Of a DNA stretch of 64,000 nucleotides, positions 39,001 through 48,149 are shown one piece after another. Positions within the stretch are counted from its first letter, which is position 1, and each line of letters opens with the position of its first letter. The DNA comes from Debaryomyces hansenii CBS767 (lineage: Eukaryota > Ascomycota > Pichiomycetes > Serinales > Debaryomycetaceae). Made by a program: the position numbers and the translations under genes. Below the pieces are notes generated by a model. That model saw nothing but the letters and a program-made list of their open reading frames with translations, ran no database searches and was not told where the DNA came from. The stretch lies in assembly GCF_000006445.2 (NCBI RefSeq), contig NC_006046.2:310001-374000 (forward strand), given 5' to 3'.

Positions 39001-40458
39001 TTTAGGTAATTCCCTTGACGGAGGAAACTTCATCGTTGCTACTGATAGTTTTAATCTTGATGCTGAAAGTGCACCAGACATAAATGATGATATAGTAGAA
39101 TTGATTCCCAACTTCAACAATATACGGTAACCATAATTTGTGATTGCTATTAATTGAATATTTGAAGATTCATTCTTGAATATAGGCTGAATATTCATAA
39201 TTCTGAACTTCAGAAATGCTTTAAAATTTGTAGAATCAACAAACAATGCGGAAACACTTTTGAAAATCTCTGATGGAGTTAACTGGTTATGCTGAGTGAA
39301 CTGTTCTTGATTTTTTTGTAACTTATAAACCCTAATGACGGATTTATTCGATAACGAATACAATATCTCTCTTTCGGCGTCAATCTCTAATTGAGTTATA
39401 GTTTCTGGTATATTAGCAGTTGTATTTGTTTTATCAGTATTATTGGTTGTCTTGTTCAAACCGTCATTAGAATTGAACAAATCAAACCCTGGAAATTTAT
39501 TCAACGGTAACACGCTTGAGAATCCGCTTTTCGTCAAACATACTTTATCACATTTGTTTTTAATAAAGGAGCTCTTATTAGAGTAGTCTAGTCTCCAGAT
39601 GTTAATACCATCTCCTTCTCCTGTGAAATATATATCATTAGTTGCTTCGTTAACAGTGAAATTATTAACTATCAAACCTTGTGTAGACACCGACAAATCA
39701 GGGTTAAAAATTTCGAGATTGTTCAACGCCTTATTGTACTTAACAATATAGATATGTATGTCCATTGGAGTTGCAATCAATAAAAGGTGGTTAACATCCT
39801 CAACAAAAACATTAGGCTTGGGTCTGACCAATTTTACTTGTAAGATTGAATGTCTAATTTGATCAATAGTCAAGAACTGACTCGATTTATTAAATGACGA
39901 TTGCGGGACTTTATAATTCCATAATACTAATTTATTATCGACAGCAATCCATGATCTTTCAATCTCTGGAAATAATCCCATTTTAGTAATACATTCGGTC
40001 GAGTTATATTCATCAAAAAATTTGTCTGGTAGATTAAGCTGATTAAGCTTTTCGAACCTAGAAAATTCGCCAAGACCTGAATCGTAATCAAAGTAGTAAT
40101 TGTCGAGTCCTGATCCAGTTCTGTTAATGTTCTCGTCCGAATACAAATCGGACGGTGTCATAGAATCGATTTTAATCAAGTCCGTGATATATTTGTAGCC
40201 CAATTTCAAAGGTGGCAAGTTTGCAAAGTTTGGTACATGGATCTTATAGTTCACTTCATTCACCGCATCGATACTTACAGGATGGAGAAACCTTTGTGAT
40301 AAAACCCCTCTGGAAGACTGCGATGATGATGAATTCTGATCCTGCTGAAATTGTAATACATCTAGCGACGCATCATCTAATTTCAATGTAGGTGAAAGAA
40401 ATTTCGAATCCTGGTTCGGCAATACATTGCCAGGCTTCGTGTTAGATGGTATTGTCAT
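36097..40458 (-). CDS. NUP170: Inner-ring nucleoporin Nup170 (Nup155 family)
   Basis: A 1453-residue protein of the non-repetitive Nup155/Nup170/Nup157 family. The N-terminal part (to about residue 600) is a beta-propeller: NLPPLKLGYKYITDL, ERSWIAVDNKLVLWNYK and LLIATPMDIHIYIVKY. The C-terminal half is an alpha-solenoid with FYGTCLLISRLFRDFWNRKVF and LSEFKLTLNQRIEYLSRANGF, diagnostic of the family. It builds the inner ring of the nuclear pore. S. cerevisiae has two paralogues, NUP170 and NUP157, from genome duplication; a pre-duplication yeast should have one. Presence near PET112 and ATG8 matches YBL078C-YBL080C. Confidence 0.94.
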   Translation of the reverse strand: MTIPSNTKPGNVLPNQDSKFLSPTLKLDDASLDVLQFQQDQNSSSSQSSRGVLSQRFLHPVSIDAVNEVNYKIHVPNFANLPPLKLGYKYITDLIKIDSMTPSDLYSDENINRTGSGLDNYYFDYDSGLGEFSRFEKLNQLNLPDKFFDEYNSTECITKMGLFPEIERSWIAVDNKLVLWNYKVPQSSFNKSSQFLTIDQIRHSILQVKLVRPKPNVFVEDVNHLLLIATPMDIHIYIVKYNKALNNLEIFNPDLSVSTQGLIVNNFTVNEATNDIYFTGEGDGINIWRLDYSNKSSFIKNKCDKVCLTKSGFSSVLPLNKFPGFDLFNSNDGLNKTTNNTDKTNTTANIPETITQLEIDAEREILYSLSNKSVIRVYKLQKNQEQFTQHNQLTPSEIFKSVSALFVDSTNFKAFLKFRIMNIQPIFKNESSNIQLIAITNYGYRILLKLGINSTISSFMSGALSASRLKLSVATMKFPPSRELPKLNSELDAFTRSKQYLSQLIANQQKSQLLKNTKYSKIISPGIFMCVKRTKKSDKLFICTANYGFLKKNNKLVEDAEFIKFGSDDDTSFTYIHDIIQLTPSMNATDTPNGYANILASQYTREPLKFAILTNFGIVIYQLKTSDQILKSLNDETIENFIEENGYEETCSSLLYLSCSYGHHNANNLFKRKAQMLFSTCGNNARLLNNQDNLHPLNTSPPPQSTSSVLGSQLPQQQADKLLVSHPTVEQVILSDRFYGTCLLISRLFRDFWNRKVFTMLPYIKRMNNGQIDLSSVKDDNLLIQGLNIDKNQVEFFIGSMIVLIEFFVENGNNIQGLNAPNYSSDPSKFENEVCLRAEHIAFTSILKSLNSMKEALSFLMVLIEESQINQTTFNDILRFFSVTNQLNLLTLSFKDLLLPTRDVKNLIKDLLSSIINKNILKGGSIDLIASSLQDRCGSFCSTDDVFIFKAIENLTRAKNIGTRDYDLRIKCLKNAVVLFEEAYESLTLENIENSINIMLDLEFYTGAIELLLKLAYKLVNNTSLNNPSTAGKANILIDNGNTNSKSVENSKKKIQLYDLIFKILTRIDLRAIKITETGHQLAINEFIEIRDAAYETCFAAQDKSFHYEFYQWFINQDVSERLLEISTPYILPFLEEKSENNLALSDLLWLYHAKRENYFGAASILYSLSISEFKLTLNQRIEYLSRANGFCNCACPPNLRQKMIQLSSTIQELFDVANVQLDILTAIRADDRISKQNKEVAVSSLDYKILNISDLFNNYTDPLGYYDLCLLIFKVSDYKNTDDILKRWELFFERIFHEFLITDKRKQEPIYIVLNNVFNIIGPKLSSNDLVFPIDELIKLVCKYIQEAIEEDPVTQTPPKGIIVDIFVKSGVGYDKLYYIMKSLIEHNTFEIFPGFTNNLKSNEMSYLIEHWYNSDKKLRELISSDKIRDLTEYSIENDPIHDIVKDNGILI

Positions 40459-41130
40459 ATTATTCTAACCCAAACGACAAGAATCTACTTCTATTTGTTG
40501 ATTTACTTAATGGTGGACTTTTTTTTCGTTGTTTATCAAGTCTTTGGTAAACGCACTATTTGTTACAATTTTCATATACTACCTAAAGAACCTACAATAA
40601 ATCATATTATGAGAGTGGATAATCGAGAATTGTGAAGGATAATTACTTTCAGTGGTTTTGAATGTTGTATACTGTAAAAAAAATTGGTTTTGGATAAACA
40701 TTAAGCGTATTAGGTAGATTTAGATGTTTGAAAGGTGGTTTGGCTTATTTTGCAATTGGGTTTCCCCTTGCTTCATAATATGAATAACTAGTTCATGATT
40801 ACCTTCTGATGTCCAGAGCCACTATTCCTTTGGTAGTTTGATAGTCGTGTTAGCTGCACGGAAAAGATTGCTCTTCAAGAGAGTATCGTACACCCAGATA
40901 TTTTTGCAATAATAAGATGGGGGCTTAATATTACAGGGACCTTGATTTAGGATATATGTAAGTGTTTTTATATCATCTAGGTGAAAACAGACTCGAAATC
41001 TACCAATATGGAGTAGAGACGGAAAAATCGGTCCCAAAAAAAATTAAGTCTATCTTTGCTGTGAGTATTTACGAGAGCTGTGAAGGGAGCGGAACAAAAT
41101 TAGGAGTTGATAACACTCTTTTCTACAAAT
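40459..41130. other. Divergent spacer NUP170/aminopeptidase
   Basis: A 672-bp AT-rich spacer with short poly-T and poly-A runs (about 40520, 40675). No convincing frame or RNA is seen; a 71-codon minus frame at 40822-41037 looks random. Confidence 0.5.
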
Positions 41131-42363
41131 ATGAAGTTAACTATTTTATTAACTAGTTTTATTGCCGTGGGTACGGCATTCCCCCTCGCTAACTGGAAAT
41201 GGAGTGATTTTCAAACTTTAGAAGCAAACGAACCCAGATTAATCAAGTTGGGTCCGGAAGAATACCAATTGGTTACTGAATCTAAGAAGTTAGAATACAA
41301 AAGACTGAATACCAAGTTCATTGATGTTACTAATCAGATTCCTATCGATGAAGCCATCAAGAATGGAATGATTGAGCTGTCTTCTGTTGATCGTTGGACG
41401 AGGGCTTTGACATTAGGCACTGAGCAATTGAAGCAATTGAATAAACCGGTTCCAGACTATAAGTACCCAACTACATTTGAGCACACGAAAGAGATCAAAA
41501 ATATTTACGAACGTATAGACACTGACTTAATGCATGAAAAATTAACTACATTTACTTCATTCTTCACCAGGTATTACAAATCGTCGACAGGGTTTGAAAG
41601 TGCCAAATGGTTGAAAAAGGAAATATTAAGCATTGTTGAACCTGTGAAGGACAGTGGTGTGGGTGTAAAGGAAGTCAAGCATGATGGATGGGACCAATTT
41701 TCGATCATAGTTAGTATACCAGGAGAAAATAGTGAGAAGGTTGTGATTGGATCGCATCAAGACTCGATAAATTTATTGTTCCCCAGTTTATTAAAAGCCC
41801 CTGGTGCTGATGATAACGGTTCAGGCACAGTTACTTGTTTGGAGTCGTTGAGATTGATTGCTGGTGGATTGGTCAATGGCTTTAAGCCAAAAAATACCCT
41901 TGAGTTTCATTTCTATTCTGCAGAAGAAGGTGGTTTGCTTGGGTCGATTGACGTTTTCCATGAATACTCTAAAAACAAGGAAATCGTTATCGGAATGCTT
42001 CAACAAGATATGACTGGGTACACTTCCAAGACAATTGACGCTGGTGTTGAACCACATTTCGGGTTGATTACGGACTACACATCGGTAGGACTTAATGATT
42101 TCATCAAGCTCATCATTAGCGAATATTGTGATATTCCTTATCACGAAACTGCCTGTGGATACGCCTGTTCAGATCACTCATCTGCCATTGAAAATGGGTA
42201 TCCTGCAAGCTTTATTATCGAAAGCGAATTCAAATTAAGTAACAACTATATCCACTCTGTCATGGATACGATTGATAGACTAGATTGGGACCATATCAAG
42301 GAGCATGTCAAGTTAACGGTTGCATTTGCTTATGAATTGAGTATGGCTGACATAAAAGTTTGA
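41131..42363 (+). CDS. Secreted/vacuolar M28 aminopeptidase (LAP1-like)
   Basis: A 410-residue protein, started at the ATG at 41131 (MKLTILLTSFIAVGTAFP, a clear signal peptide); a longer frame upstream would need TTG. A propeptide-like region (about 18-90) precedes the M28 zinc peptidase domain. All metal ligands are visible: GSHQDS (His), GADDNGSG (Asp, bridging), AEEGG (general base Glu then Glu ligand), QQDMTGY (Asp) and YIHSVMDT (His). Two Cys in the ACGYACSDH segment match the disulphide of fungal leucine aminopeptidases. The nearest S. cerevisiae relative is the uncharacterised vacuolar YDR415C. Likely role: release of N-terminal residues from peptides. Confidence 0.92.
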   Translation: MKLTILLTSFIAVGTAFPLANWKWSDFQTLEANEPRLIKLGPEEYQLVTESKKLEYKRLNTKFIDVTNQIPIDEAIKNGMIELSSVDRWTRALTLGTEQLKQLNKPVPDYKYPTTFEHTKEIKNIYERIDTDLMHEKLTTFTSFFTRYYKSSTGFESAKWLKKEILSIVEPVKDSGVGVKEVKHDGWDQFSIIVSIPGENSEKVVIGSHQDSINLLFPSLLKAPGADDNGSGTVTCLESLRLIAGGLVNGFKPKNTLEFHFYSAEEGGLLGSIDVFHEYSKNKEIVIGMLQQDMTGYTSKTIDAGVEPHFGLITDYTSVGLNDFIKLIISEYCDIPYHETACGYACSDHSSAIENGYPASFIIESEFKLSNNYIHSVMDTIDRLDWDHIKEHVKLTVAFAYELSMADIKV

Positions 42364-42462
42364 AAGGTCCGCTAGTGAGATGAGCTGAGCCGTACAAGGG
42401 TCTGCCACTGCGCTTCTTCTACAGTATTTTATCAAACAATACATATATTATTATTTATATAT

Positions 42463-42873
42463 CTACTCTTCAGACTCTTCTTCGGTCTTCTTGGCAAATC
42501 TAACAACATCGTAACTGATTTGCTTCAATGAAGTAACAGTATGCTTATGCTCACCATTTTCATCACTGAGTTGTCTTTGTCTGACGTCGCATTCGACATA
42601 TAATTGCATTCCCGGCTTCAAATAGTTGTTAAAAAAACTGATGTGACGTTCGTTGAACACAGAAATGTTATACCAGTCTGTACTCTTTCCGTCGCTTTCA
42701 TTAGGGTTGAATCTGTTGACTGCCAACGAATAATTGATAAATTGCAATCCGTCTTTGGTTTCTCTGCTCGAAACACTTCCAACAGTACCTAAAAGGTTCA
42801 TTTTCGCAAATGCGCTTCTCGAGGCCGACGAAGAAAAACTACGAGCCTGGCTCTGAATCATTGATCTCAACAT
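42463..42873 (-). CDS. RIM1: Mitochondrial single-stranded DNA-binding protein Rim1
   Basis: A 136-residue SSB-type OB-fold protein. The first ~20 residues (MLRSMIQSQARSFSSSASRS) are a mitochondrial presequence. The fold follows: MNLLGTVGSV, FINYSLAVNR, WYNISVFNERHISFFNNYLKPGMQLYVECDVRQRQ. A short acidic tail (EEESEE) ends the protein. Rim1 binds single-stranded mtDNA and supports mtDNA replication with Pif1 and Mip1. It ends convergently 99 bp from the aminopeptidase. Confidence 0.96.
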   Translation of the reverse strand: MLRSMIQSQARSFSSSASRSAFAKMNLLGTVGSVSSRETKDGLQFINYSLAVNRFNPNESDGKSTDWYNISVFNERHISFFNNYLKPGMQLYVECDVRQRQLSDENGEHKHTVTSLKQISYDVVRFAKKTEEESEE

Positions 42874-43291
42874 ATTGATAGAATAGGGTATTCTGGGTAT
42901 ATTTATTACTGTTTATTTCTGCCTTTAATACGTTATTTGTTTAGTCCATTAATCAATTAGCCAGCGCGTTTGGATTGAGTTCACGTGCTACGTCAACCTA
43001 AGTCTACTGATAACCCAGAGAACAATATTATTCATTAAATATATAAGAAAGAAGTAAAAAGCCTGTATTCAAAACAAATCTAGATGTAGCCGAGTCATAC
43101 CTTTATAACCATCAAACTTCACCTAGAAATACAAGTCGTAAACATCATTAAAGCATCAGAAAGTTCAGAAACCCCAGATATCGTAGAAAGGTGAAGATTG
43201 CACACATGCCAGACATTACACACCTTCTACATGTCACCAAAGAGCAGCGAAAGCAGCAGATAGGATTAGTAAGAGGAGAACGGCAGAGGAG
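42874..43291. other. Spacer upstream of RIM1
   Basis: A 418-bp spacer: the RIM1 promoter with a TCACGTGC site (42981-42988, near-palindrome) and an AT-rich stretch. No gene is seen. Confidence 0.5.
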
Positions 43292-44284
43292 TCACAATTC
43301 GTTCCAAGAGCCACCGCAAAGGATCAATGAGGACGCAGAAGTGGTGTCTGAAATTGGACGCTTCGTGTTAGCTACGTGCATCATATGGGAGTTCCTCATG
43401 TGAGTTTCGATAATAGAGTCCAAGAAAGATTGGGTGTTGGTCTCCTTGAGCAAGGATGAATATTTCTGGAGCTCTGTTTTTAGCGTTCCAAACGATGGTT
43501 GCTCCACTGCATTTGTCGACGAATGCGCAAGCTTGTACAATATATGGTTGATTATATATGGCAAGTACGACTGGTTGTTCAGAGCCTCGAGCGACAGCTT
43601 CAAGTTCTTCTCGACGTTCCTGAAATTTATGTACTCTTGCTCGGATAACTTAGCGAACACGTCGTCGCCGTAAAACGGTCTTTTCGTGCATTCGGTGTCC
43701 GCGGGACCTAACTGCAGACTAAGGTCCTCATCCAAGTCCCACGAAGCCGTATTATCGTCGACCATTTCGTCTAGGTTATTATTTCGCCACTTGTTAATGC
43801 GCCTGTGCAACTCCGATCCCGGGGTTTCAAATAAGCGACTTTGGCGATCTCTCGTCACGGCTGCTGGATGGCCAGCACCTCCAATCCGGCCCCTGATTCC
43901 TCCCAGTTCACTACCCGCAAGGTGGTCTATCAATGAGTCACTTTCAGACTGCAGGCCCGTCCTACGTCGTTCGGTCGTCTCAGAATTGGCACCTTGCTGC
44001 TCCATGTCCAGCCGCGACCATTCATTTGAAGAAAAAGATTCTTCCTGGGTCTCCTGTAAGACTGAAATAGACCTTTCTAAAGAGTCAGCATCCGTGTCAG
44101 TATGTGTGTTATTGGTGAGCGAGAGAATATCCGATTCATTTGCAATAGGGGCCTGCAACGATGGACTAAACAACACCCACAGTGATTGCGAATCTGATAG
44201 TATCGAACTACTCTCTTGTATGGGACTGTTATTCAACGAAATCCGCTTGGGATATTCTACTTGATAATTGTGATTAAACGCCAT
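43292..44284 (-). CDS. Uncharacterised GC-rich-coded protein
   Basis: A 330-residue protein that I do not recognise. Residues 1-210 are polar and disordered (Ser, Glu, Asn, with Gly/Arg patches such as GSELGGIRGRIGGAGHPAA). Residues about 215-310 look folded and helical (DVFAKLSEQEYINFRNVEKNLKLSLEAL, YLPYIINHILYKLAHSS, LKTELQKYSSLLKET), so a helical bundle or coiled coil is likely. There is no signal peptide or membrane span. The coding sequence is visibly richer in G and C than its neighbours, mainly in the disordered half. The ATG at 44284 begins a long uninterrupted frame, which supports a real gene. Confidence 0.6.
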   Translation of the reverse strand: MAFNHNYQVEYPKRISLNNSPIQESSSILSDSQSLWVLFSPSLQAPIANESDILSLTNNTHTDTDADSLERSISVLQETQEESFSSNEWSRLDMEQQGANSETTERRRTGLQSESDSLIDHLAGSELGGIRGRIGGAGHPAAVTRDRQSRLFETPGSELHRRINKWRNNNLDEMVDDNTASWDLDEDLSLQLGPADTECTKRPFYGDDVFAKLSEQEYINFRNVEKNLKLSLEALNNQSYLPYIINHILYKLAHSSTNAVEQPSFGTLKTELQKYSSLLKETNTQSFLDSIIETHMRNSHMMHVANTKRPISDTTSASSLILCGGSWNEL

Positions 44285-45230
44285 CTTAGTTTTCTTAATC
44301 TAATAACTCCTCCGAAACTGATATCCTTATCACTCTTGTAGGACCTTATCTCTTACTTGTGGCTCAATCTCTAGACAGATGACTAAATACTCGGGACGTG
44401 CGACCCACAAATCTACAGAGTTACACAAAATCGAGTTCAGAGGTTCCCCTGTTTCGTCGACCGACATATAAGGAACTCCATTACATGCACCAAAAAAGGC
44501 GTATCCTACGAAACCAGAAGTACAACTTCCGGTATGTTGTCGTGAGATTATATAATAATATGTCTAGTGCCCTCCACCAAAATTGACAGGTGCTGTCAAA
44601 AAAATCTCTGGCCATTGACGGTCAGCCGCTGACCTTAACATAATCGTCTGGTGGATGCCATCGCTCAGGAATGTGTGGAATTAACCGTTTCTGCGCTTGT
44701 TAGTACTAGTTCGATCTAAATCGACAGCATAATTGTGAATCAGATAGGGGTGAAAGACTATTTGATGGTATTTTTATCTTCATATATATCAGTTGAACTA
44801 TGCAATTAATATTTTCATCATCATTTCACTGCTGCATTGTCGGAATGTTAGAAATACATACTTGAAAACAACTTGAGCTAATAAAAAGATTTCTTCCTTC
44901 TAGACAGAAAATTTTTTTTGTTCACTATTTATGTTCCAGCAGATGGGCACGAGCTTACAACTGGTAGTGTGTTTACCGTCTGTCACCATCGCCGGAAATC
45001 GCACTGGCTTTGTGGGCTCAATTTTAACCGCTTATTGTCGGTTAATTATCTCTGATTGTCGCAGGCTCACTGGGGGTTGTCACTGGGGGGCTTTGAACAT
45101 TTGCTGACATTTTTGTTCACGTGACCGGACGAAACATCGGGCATAATGTGAGCGTATATATATGAACCTGGTATGGGACAATTTTTCAGTCCAAAAACGA
45201 ATACATTTAGAAAACTACAACGAATATAAG
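44285..45230. other. Divergent spacer, unknown gene / RIB4
   Basis: A 946-bp spacer. It holds two small palindromes (TTGACAG/CTGTCAA, 44583-44599; GGTCAGC/GCTGACC, 44620-44634), two copies of TCACTGGGGG (45067-45076, 45080-45089), TCACGTGA (45117-45124) and TATATATA at about 45156 in front of RIB4. No gene is seen. Confidence 0.55.
45117..45124. promoter_or_regulatory. TCACGTGA palindrome before RIB4
   Basis: A perfect 8-bp CACGTG palindrome about 107 bp before the RIB4 ATG, followed by a TATATATA box near 45156. Binding by Cbf1 or another bHLH factor is inferred. Confidence 0.45.
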
Positions 45231-45855
<625 letters not shown>

Positions 45856-46029
45856 GATATTTCTTTATGCTGCTTGAAAAACTTGAACTTCTACATATGT
45901 TGTTAATTAGCTCAATAAAACTTTCTAAACACTACGTTCTACTCTCTTTTACTCTCTTATGGCCCTCTCACATCCATTCTTCTAGGGCCTATCTAGAATG
46001 TTCACCTCTTTGGGGCCGCTCCGTAAATG

Positions 46030-46037
46030 TCACGTGA
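46030..46037. promoter_or_regulatory. TCACGTGA palindrome before SSH1
   Basis: A perfect 8-bp CACGTG palindrome 90 bp before the SSH1 ATG, in the 271-bp spacer after RIB4. Confidence 0.45.
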
Positions 46038-46126
46038 TTTACACTGCTGGCAGGATCGTCGAAAAGAAGACGTCGATTCTTCACTAATAACACTATTAAG
46101 TTAGAAAGCCATATTAACAATCAAAT

Positions 46127-47673
46127 ATGAGTGGATGTATGTATTTATGATGAAATATGGTATAATATAACTCGCTTACTAACAATTATAAGTTCGCCTC
46201 CTTGATTTTGTTGAATTCTTCTTGCCAATCTTGCCAGAGATTGAATTACCAGTGGAAAATATTAGTATAGATGAAAAAATAATCTACACAGTTGCAGGTG
46301 GTATTATTTTCCTTCTTTCACAATTGCCAATTTATGGGTTGGTCAGTGATGCATACTTGAAGATTAATGATCCATTCTACTTTCAAAGAACTATCTTTGC
46401 CATGGAAAAGGGTACTTTGTTAGAATTGGGATTGTTACCTGTCTTGACTTCAGCATTCATTTGGCAATTAAGTGCTGGTTTCAGATTTATTAATGTTAAT
46501 TTAAACTTGAGATCTGACAGAGAGTTATATCAGAGTGGTCAAAAATTAACTAGTTTTATCTTTGCTATTGTTTACGGTGCTGGGTACATCTTTTCTGGTT
46601 ACTACAATAACGTTATCAAAGGTTACAACCCATTCAATGGTGACTCCGTACCAGTAACAACCTTAGTTTTAATTTTCTTACAAATTGTGACTATGTCATT
46701 CGTCACTACCTTGATGGTTGAAATTTTTGATAAGGGTTACTGTTTTGGCAGTGGTGTCTTATGTTTCGTTGCCTTGCAAGTTGCTACTAATTTAATTAGA
46801 GACGTTGTTGGTTTAGAATTAGTTTCATTACCAAACTCAAACAAATTTGAAAGCTATGGTGCTGCAATGAATTTCATCAAGAATTTCAGAATCAACTTTA
46901 AATCCTTGAATTATAATGTCTTAAATTCTTTCACAAGGTCTCAATTACCTAACTTGAGCCAATTCTACATTGTCTTAGTTACCGTTCTTGTTCTTATCGG
47001 TGTCCAAAATTATAGAATCGAACTTCCAATTAGATCTACCAAAGTCAGAGGCATGAACAATGTTTACCCAATTAGATTATTCTACACTGGTGCTTTACCA
47101 ATATTGTTTGCTTTCACTGTTTTAACTAACTTGCAAGTATTCGGATACTTCACTTCTACATTATTGAACAATTACTCTCAGTTGGCTGCTTCTATTATCG
47201 GTACTTGGTCTTTAGATACTAAATCATTTAATTTGAACTTAACCTCTGGGATCTTATACTTCTTAACTCCATCCAAATCGTTAGCTCAATCCTTATTGTC
47301 TCCAATTAGATCAGTTACTTATGGGTTAGCTATTATTACATTGTCAACATGGTTTGCTTATAGATGGAGCAGAATTTCCGGTTCTTCTCCTAAAGATATT
47401 TCCAAGCAATTTAAAGAACAGGGTATTTCAATTTCTGGTAAAAGAGATATTTCAATCACTAAGGAATTATCAAGAGTAATCCCAGTTGCCTCTGTTAGTG
47501 GTGCGTTTGTCTTGGCTGCGCTCGCTATCGCCGGTGAATTACTTGGTGGATTAGGTAAGGGTGTCGCTGCGATTATTGGTGTCTGTGGTGCCTTCGGTAT
47601 ATTAGAAGAATTCATGATGGAGTATCAACAAGCAGGTGGTAACTCACAATTGACAAATGTTTTCCGTAAATAA
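46127..47673 (+). CDS. SSH1: Ssh1 translocon alpha subunit (Sec61 homologue, spliced)
   Basis: Exon 1 is only 10 nt (46127-46136) and exon 2 is 46193-47673, giving 496 residues. The joined start MSGFRLLDFVEFFLPILPEIELP matches S. cerevisiae Ssh1 (MSGFRLIDIV...LPILPEVELP) and not Sec61 (MSSNRVLDLF). Ten membrane segments, the RIELPIRSTKVRG loop, the YPIRLFYTG block and the C-terminal EYQQAGGNSQL also agree with Ssh1. Ssh1 forms the second ER translocon with Sbh2 and Sss1, used for cotranslational import. The frame called without splicing lacks the first 13 residues. Confidence 0.94.
46137..46192 (+). other. SSH1 intron (56 nt)
   Basis: GTATGT donor at 46137, TACTAAC branch at 46177-46183, AAG acceptor ending at 46192. 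The first exon holds only three codons plus one base; the Phe codon (T/TT) is split. The match to the Ssh1 N-terminus supports it. Confidence 0.93.
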
Positions 47674-47912
47674 GCCATCTGAACACTATCGCAAAATATC
47701 TACGTTCAGAACCTGTGATAGAAATTACATATCTTTAATTACCCCAATCGAATTTTTGAGAGGTATGCACTTATTATTTCTATAGATGAAATAGTTGATA
47801 ATTTTAATATAATGATTTATTTTATTAGATTTACAGATTGTAATATTCTTAACTTCACGTACTTCTATGTGCTTGGCTAAATAGCAAAGACATTGAAAAA
47901 AATAAAAAATAA

Positions 47913-47994
47913 TGACTCCGACGAGGTTCGAACTCGTGCATCTTTACGATAGTAGAACTTGAGTCTACCGCCTTAACCACTCGGCCACAGAGCC
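47913..47994 (-). tRNA. tRNA-Leu (anticodon CAA)
   Basis: An 82-nt type II tRNA on the minus strand. The acceptor arms GGCTCTG/CGGAGTC pair, with discriminator A. The D-arm starts GGCCGAGTGG, the anticodon stem is GTAGA/TCTAC around the loop CTCAAGT (CAA at 47959-47961), the long variable arm is TATCGTAAAGATGC, and the T-arm is ACGAG-TTCGAAC-CTCGT. The variable arm matches yeast tRNA-Leu. It reads TTG, a main Leu codon in this genome. No intron is present, whereas S. cerevisiae tRNA-Leu(CAA) genes have one. Confidence 0.96.
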
Positions 47995-48091
47995 ATTTCT
48001 TATAAGGTGAAGTAATGTGGATCTTTATATGGTGTTATAATTAAATATCATAAATCAAAAGTATAATGCCATCTTGTACAAATTTCAGATT

Positions 48092-48130
48092 AAAGTATTA
48101 CAATATATTAGAGTATTACAATATATTATT
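48092..48130. repeat. 18-bp direct repeat in AT-rich spacer
   Basis: A 16-nt unit (AGTATTACAATATATT) occurs at 48094 and again at 48112, just after the HNM1 3' end. It is a short AT-rich duplication of no known meaning. Confidence 0.7.
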
Positions 48131-48149
48131 TATTAAAATGAAATGAAAA

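Noticed and set aside
40822..41037. 71-codon minus-strand frame before the aminopeptidase
   Set aside because: Short, no domain, lies in the divergent promoter.
43191..43403. 70-codon plus-strand frame at the 3' end of the unknown GC-rich gene
   Set aside because: It runs antisense into a long, better supported frame and begins in spacer; no domain is seen.
46222..47673. SSH1 read as SEC61 with a TTG start
   Set aside because: Splicing gives an ATG start that matches Ssh1, and the body fits Ssh1 better than Sec61.
48061..48140. LTR or transposon scar near tRNA-Leu
   Set aside because: Only an 18-bp AT-rich duplication is seen, with no long repeat, TG...CA ends or target-site duplication.
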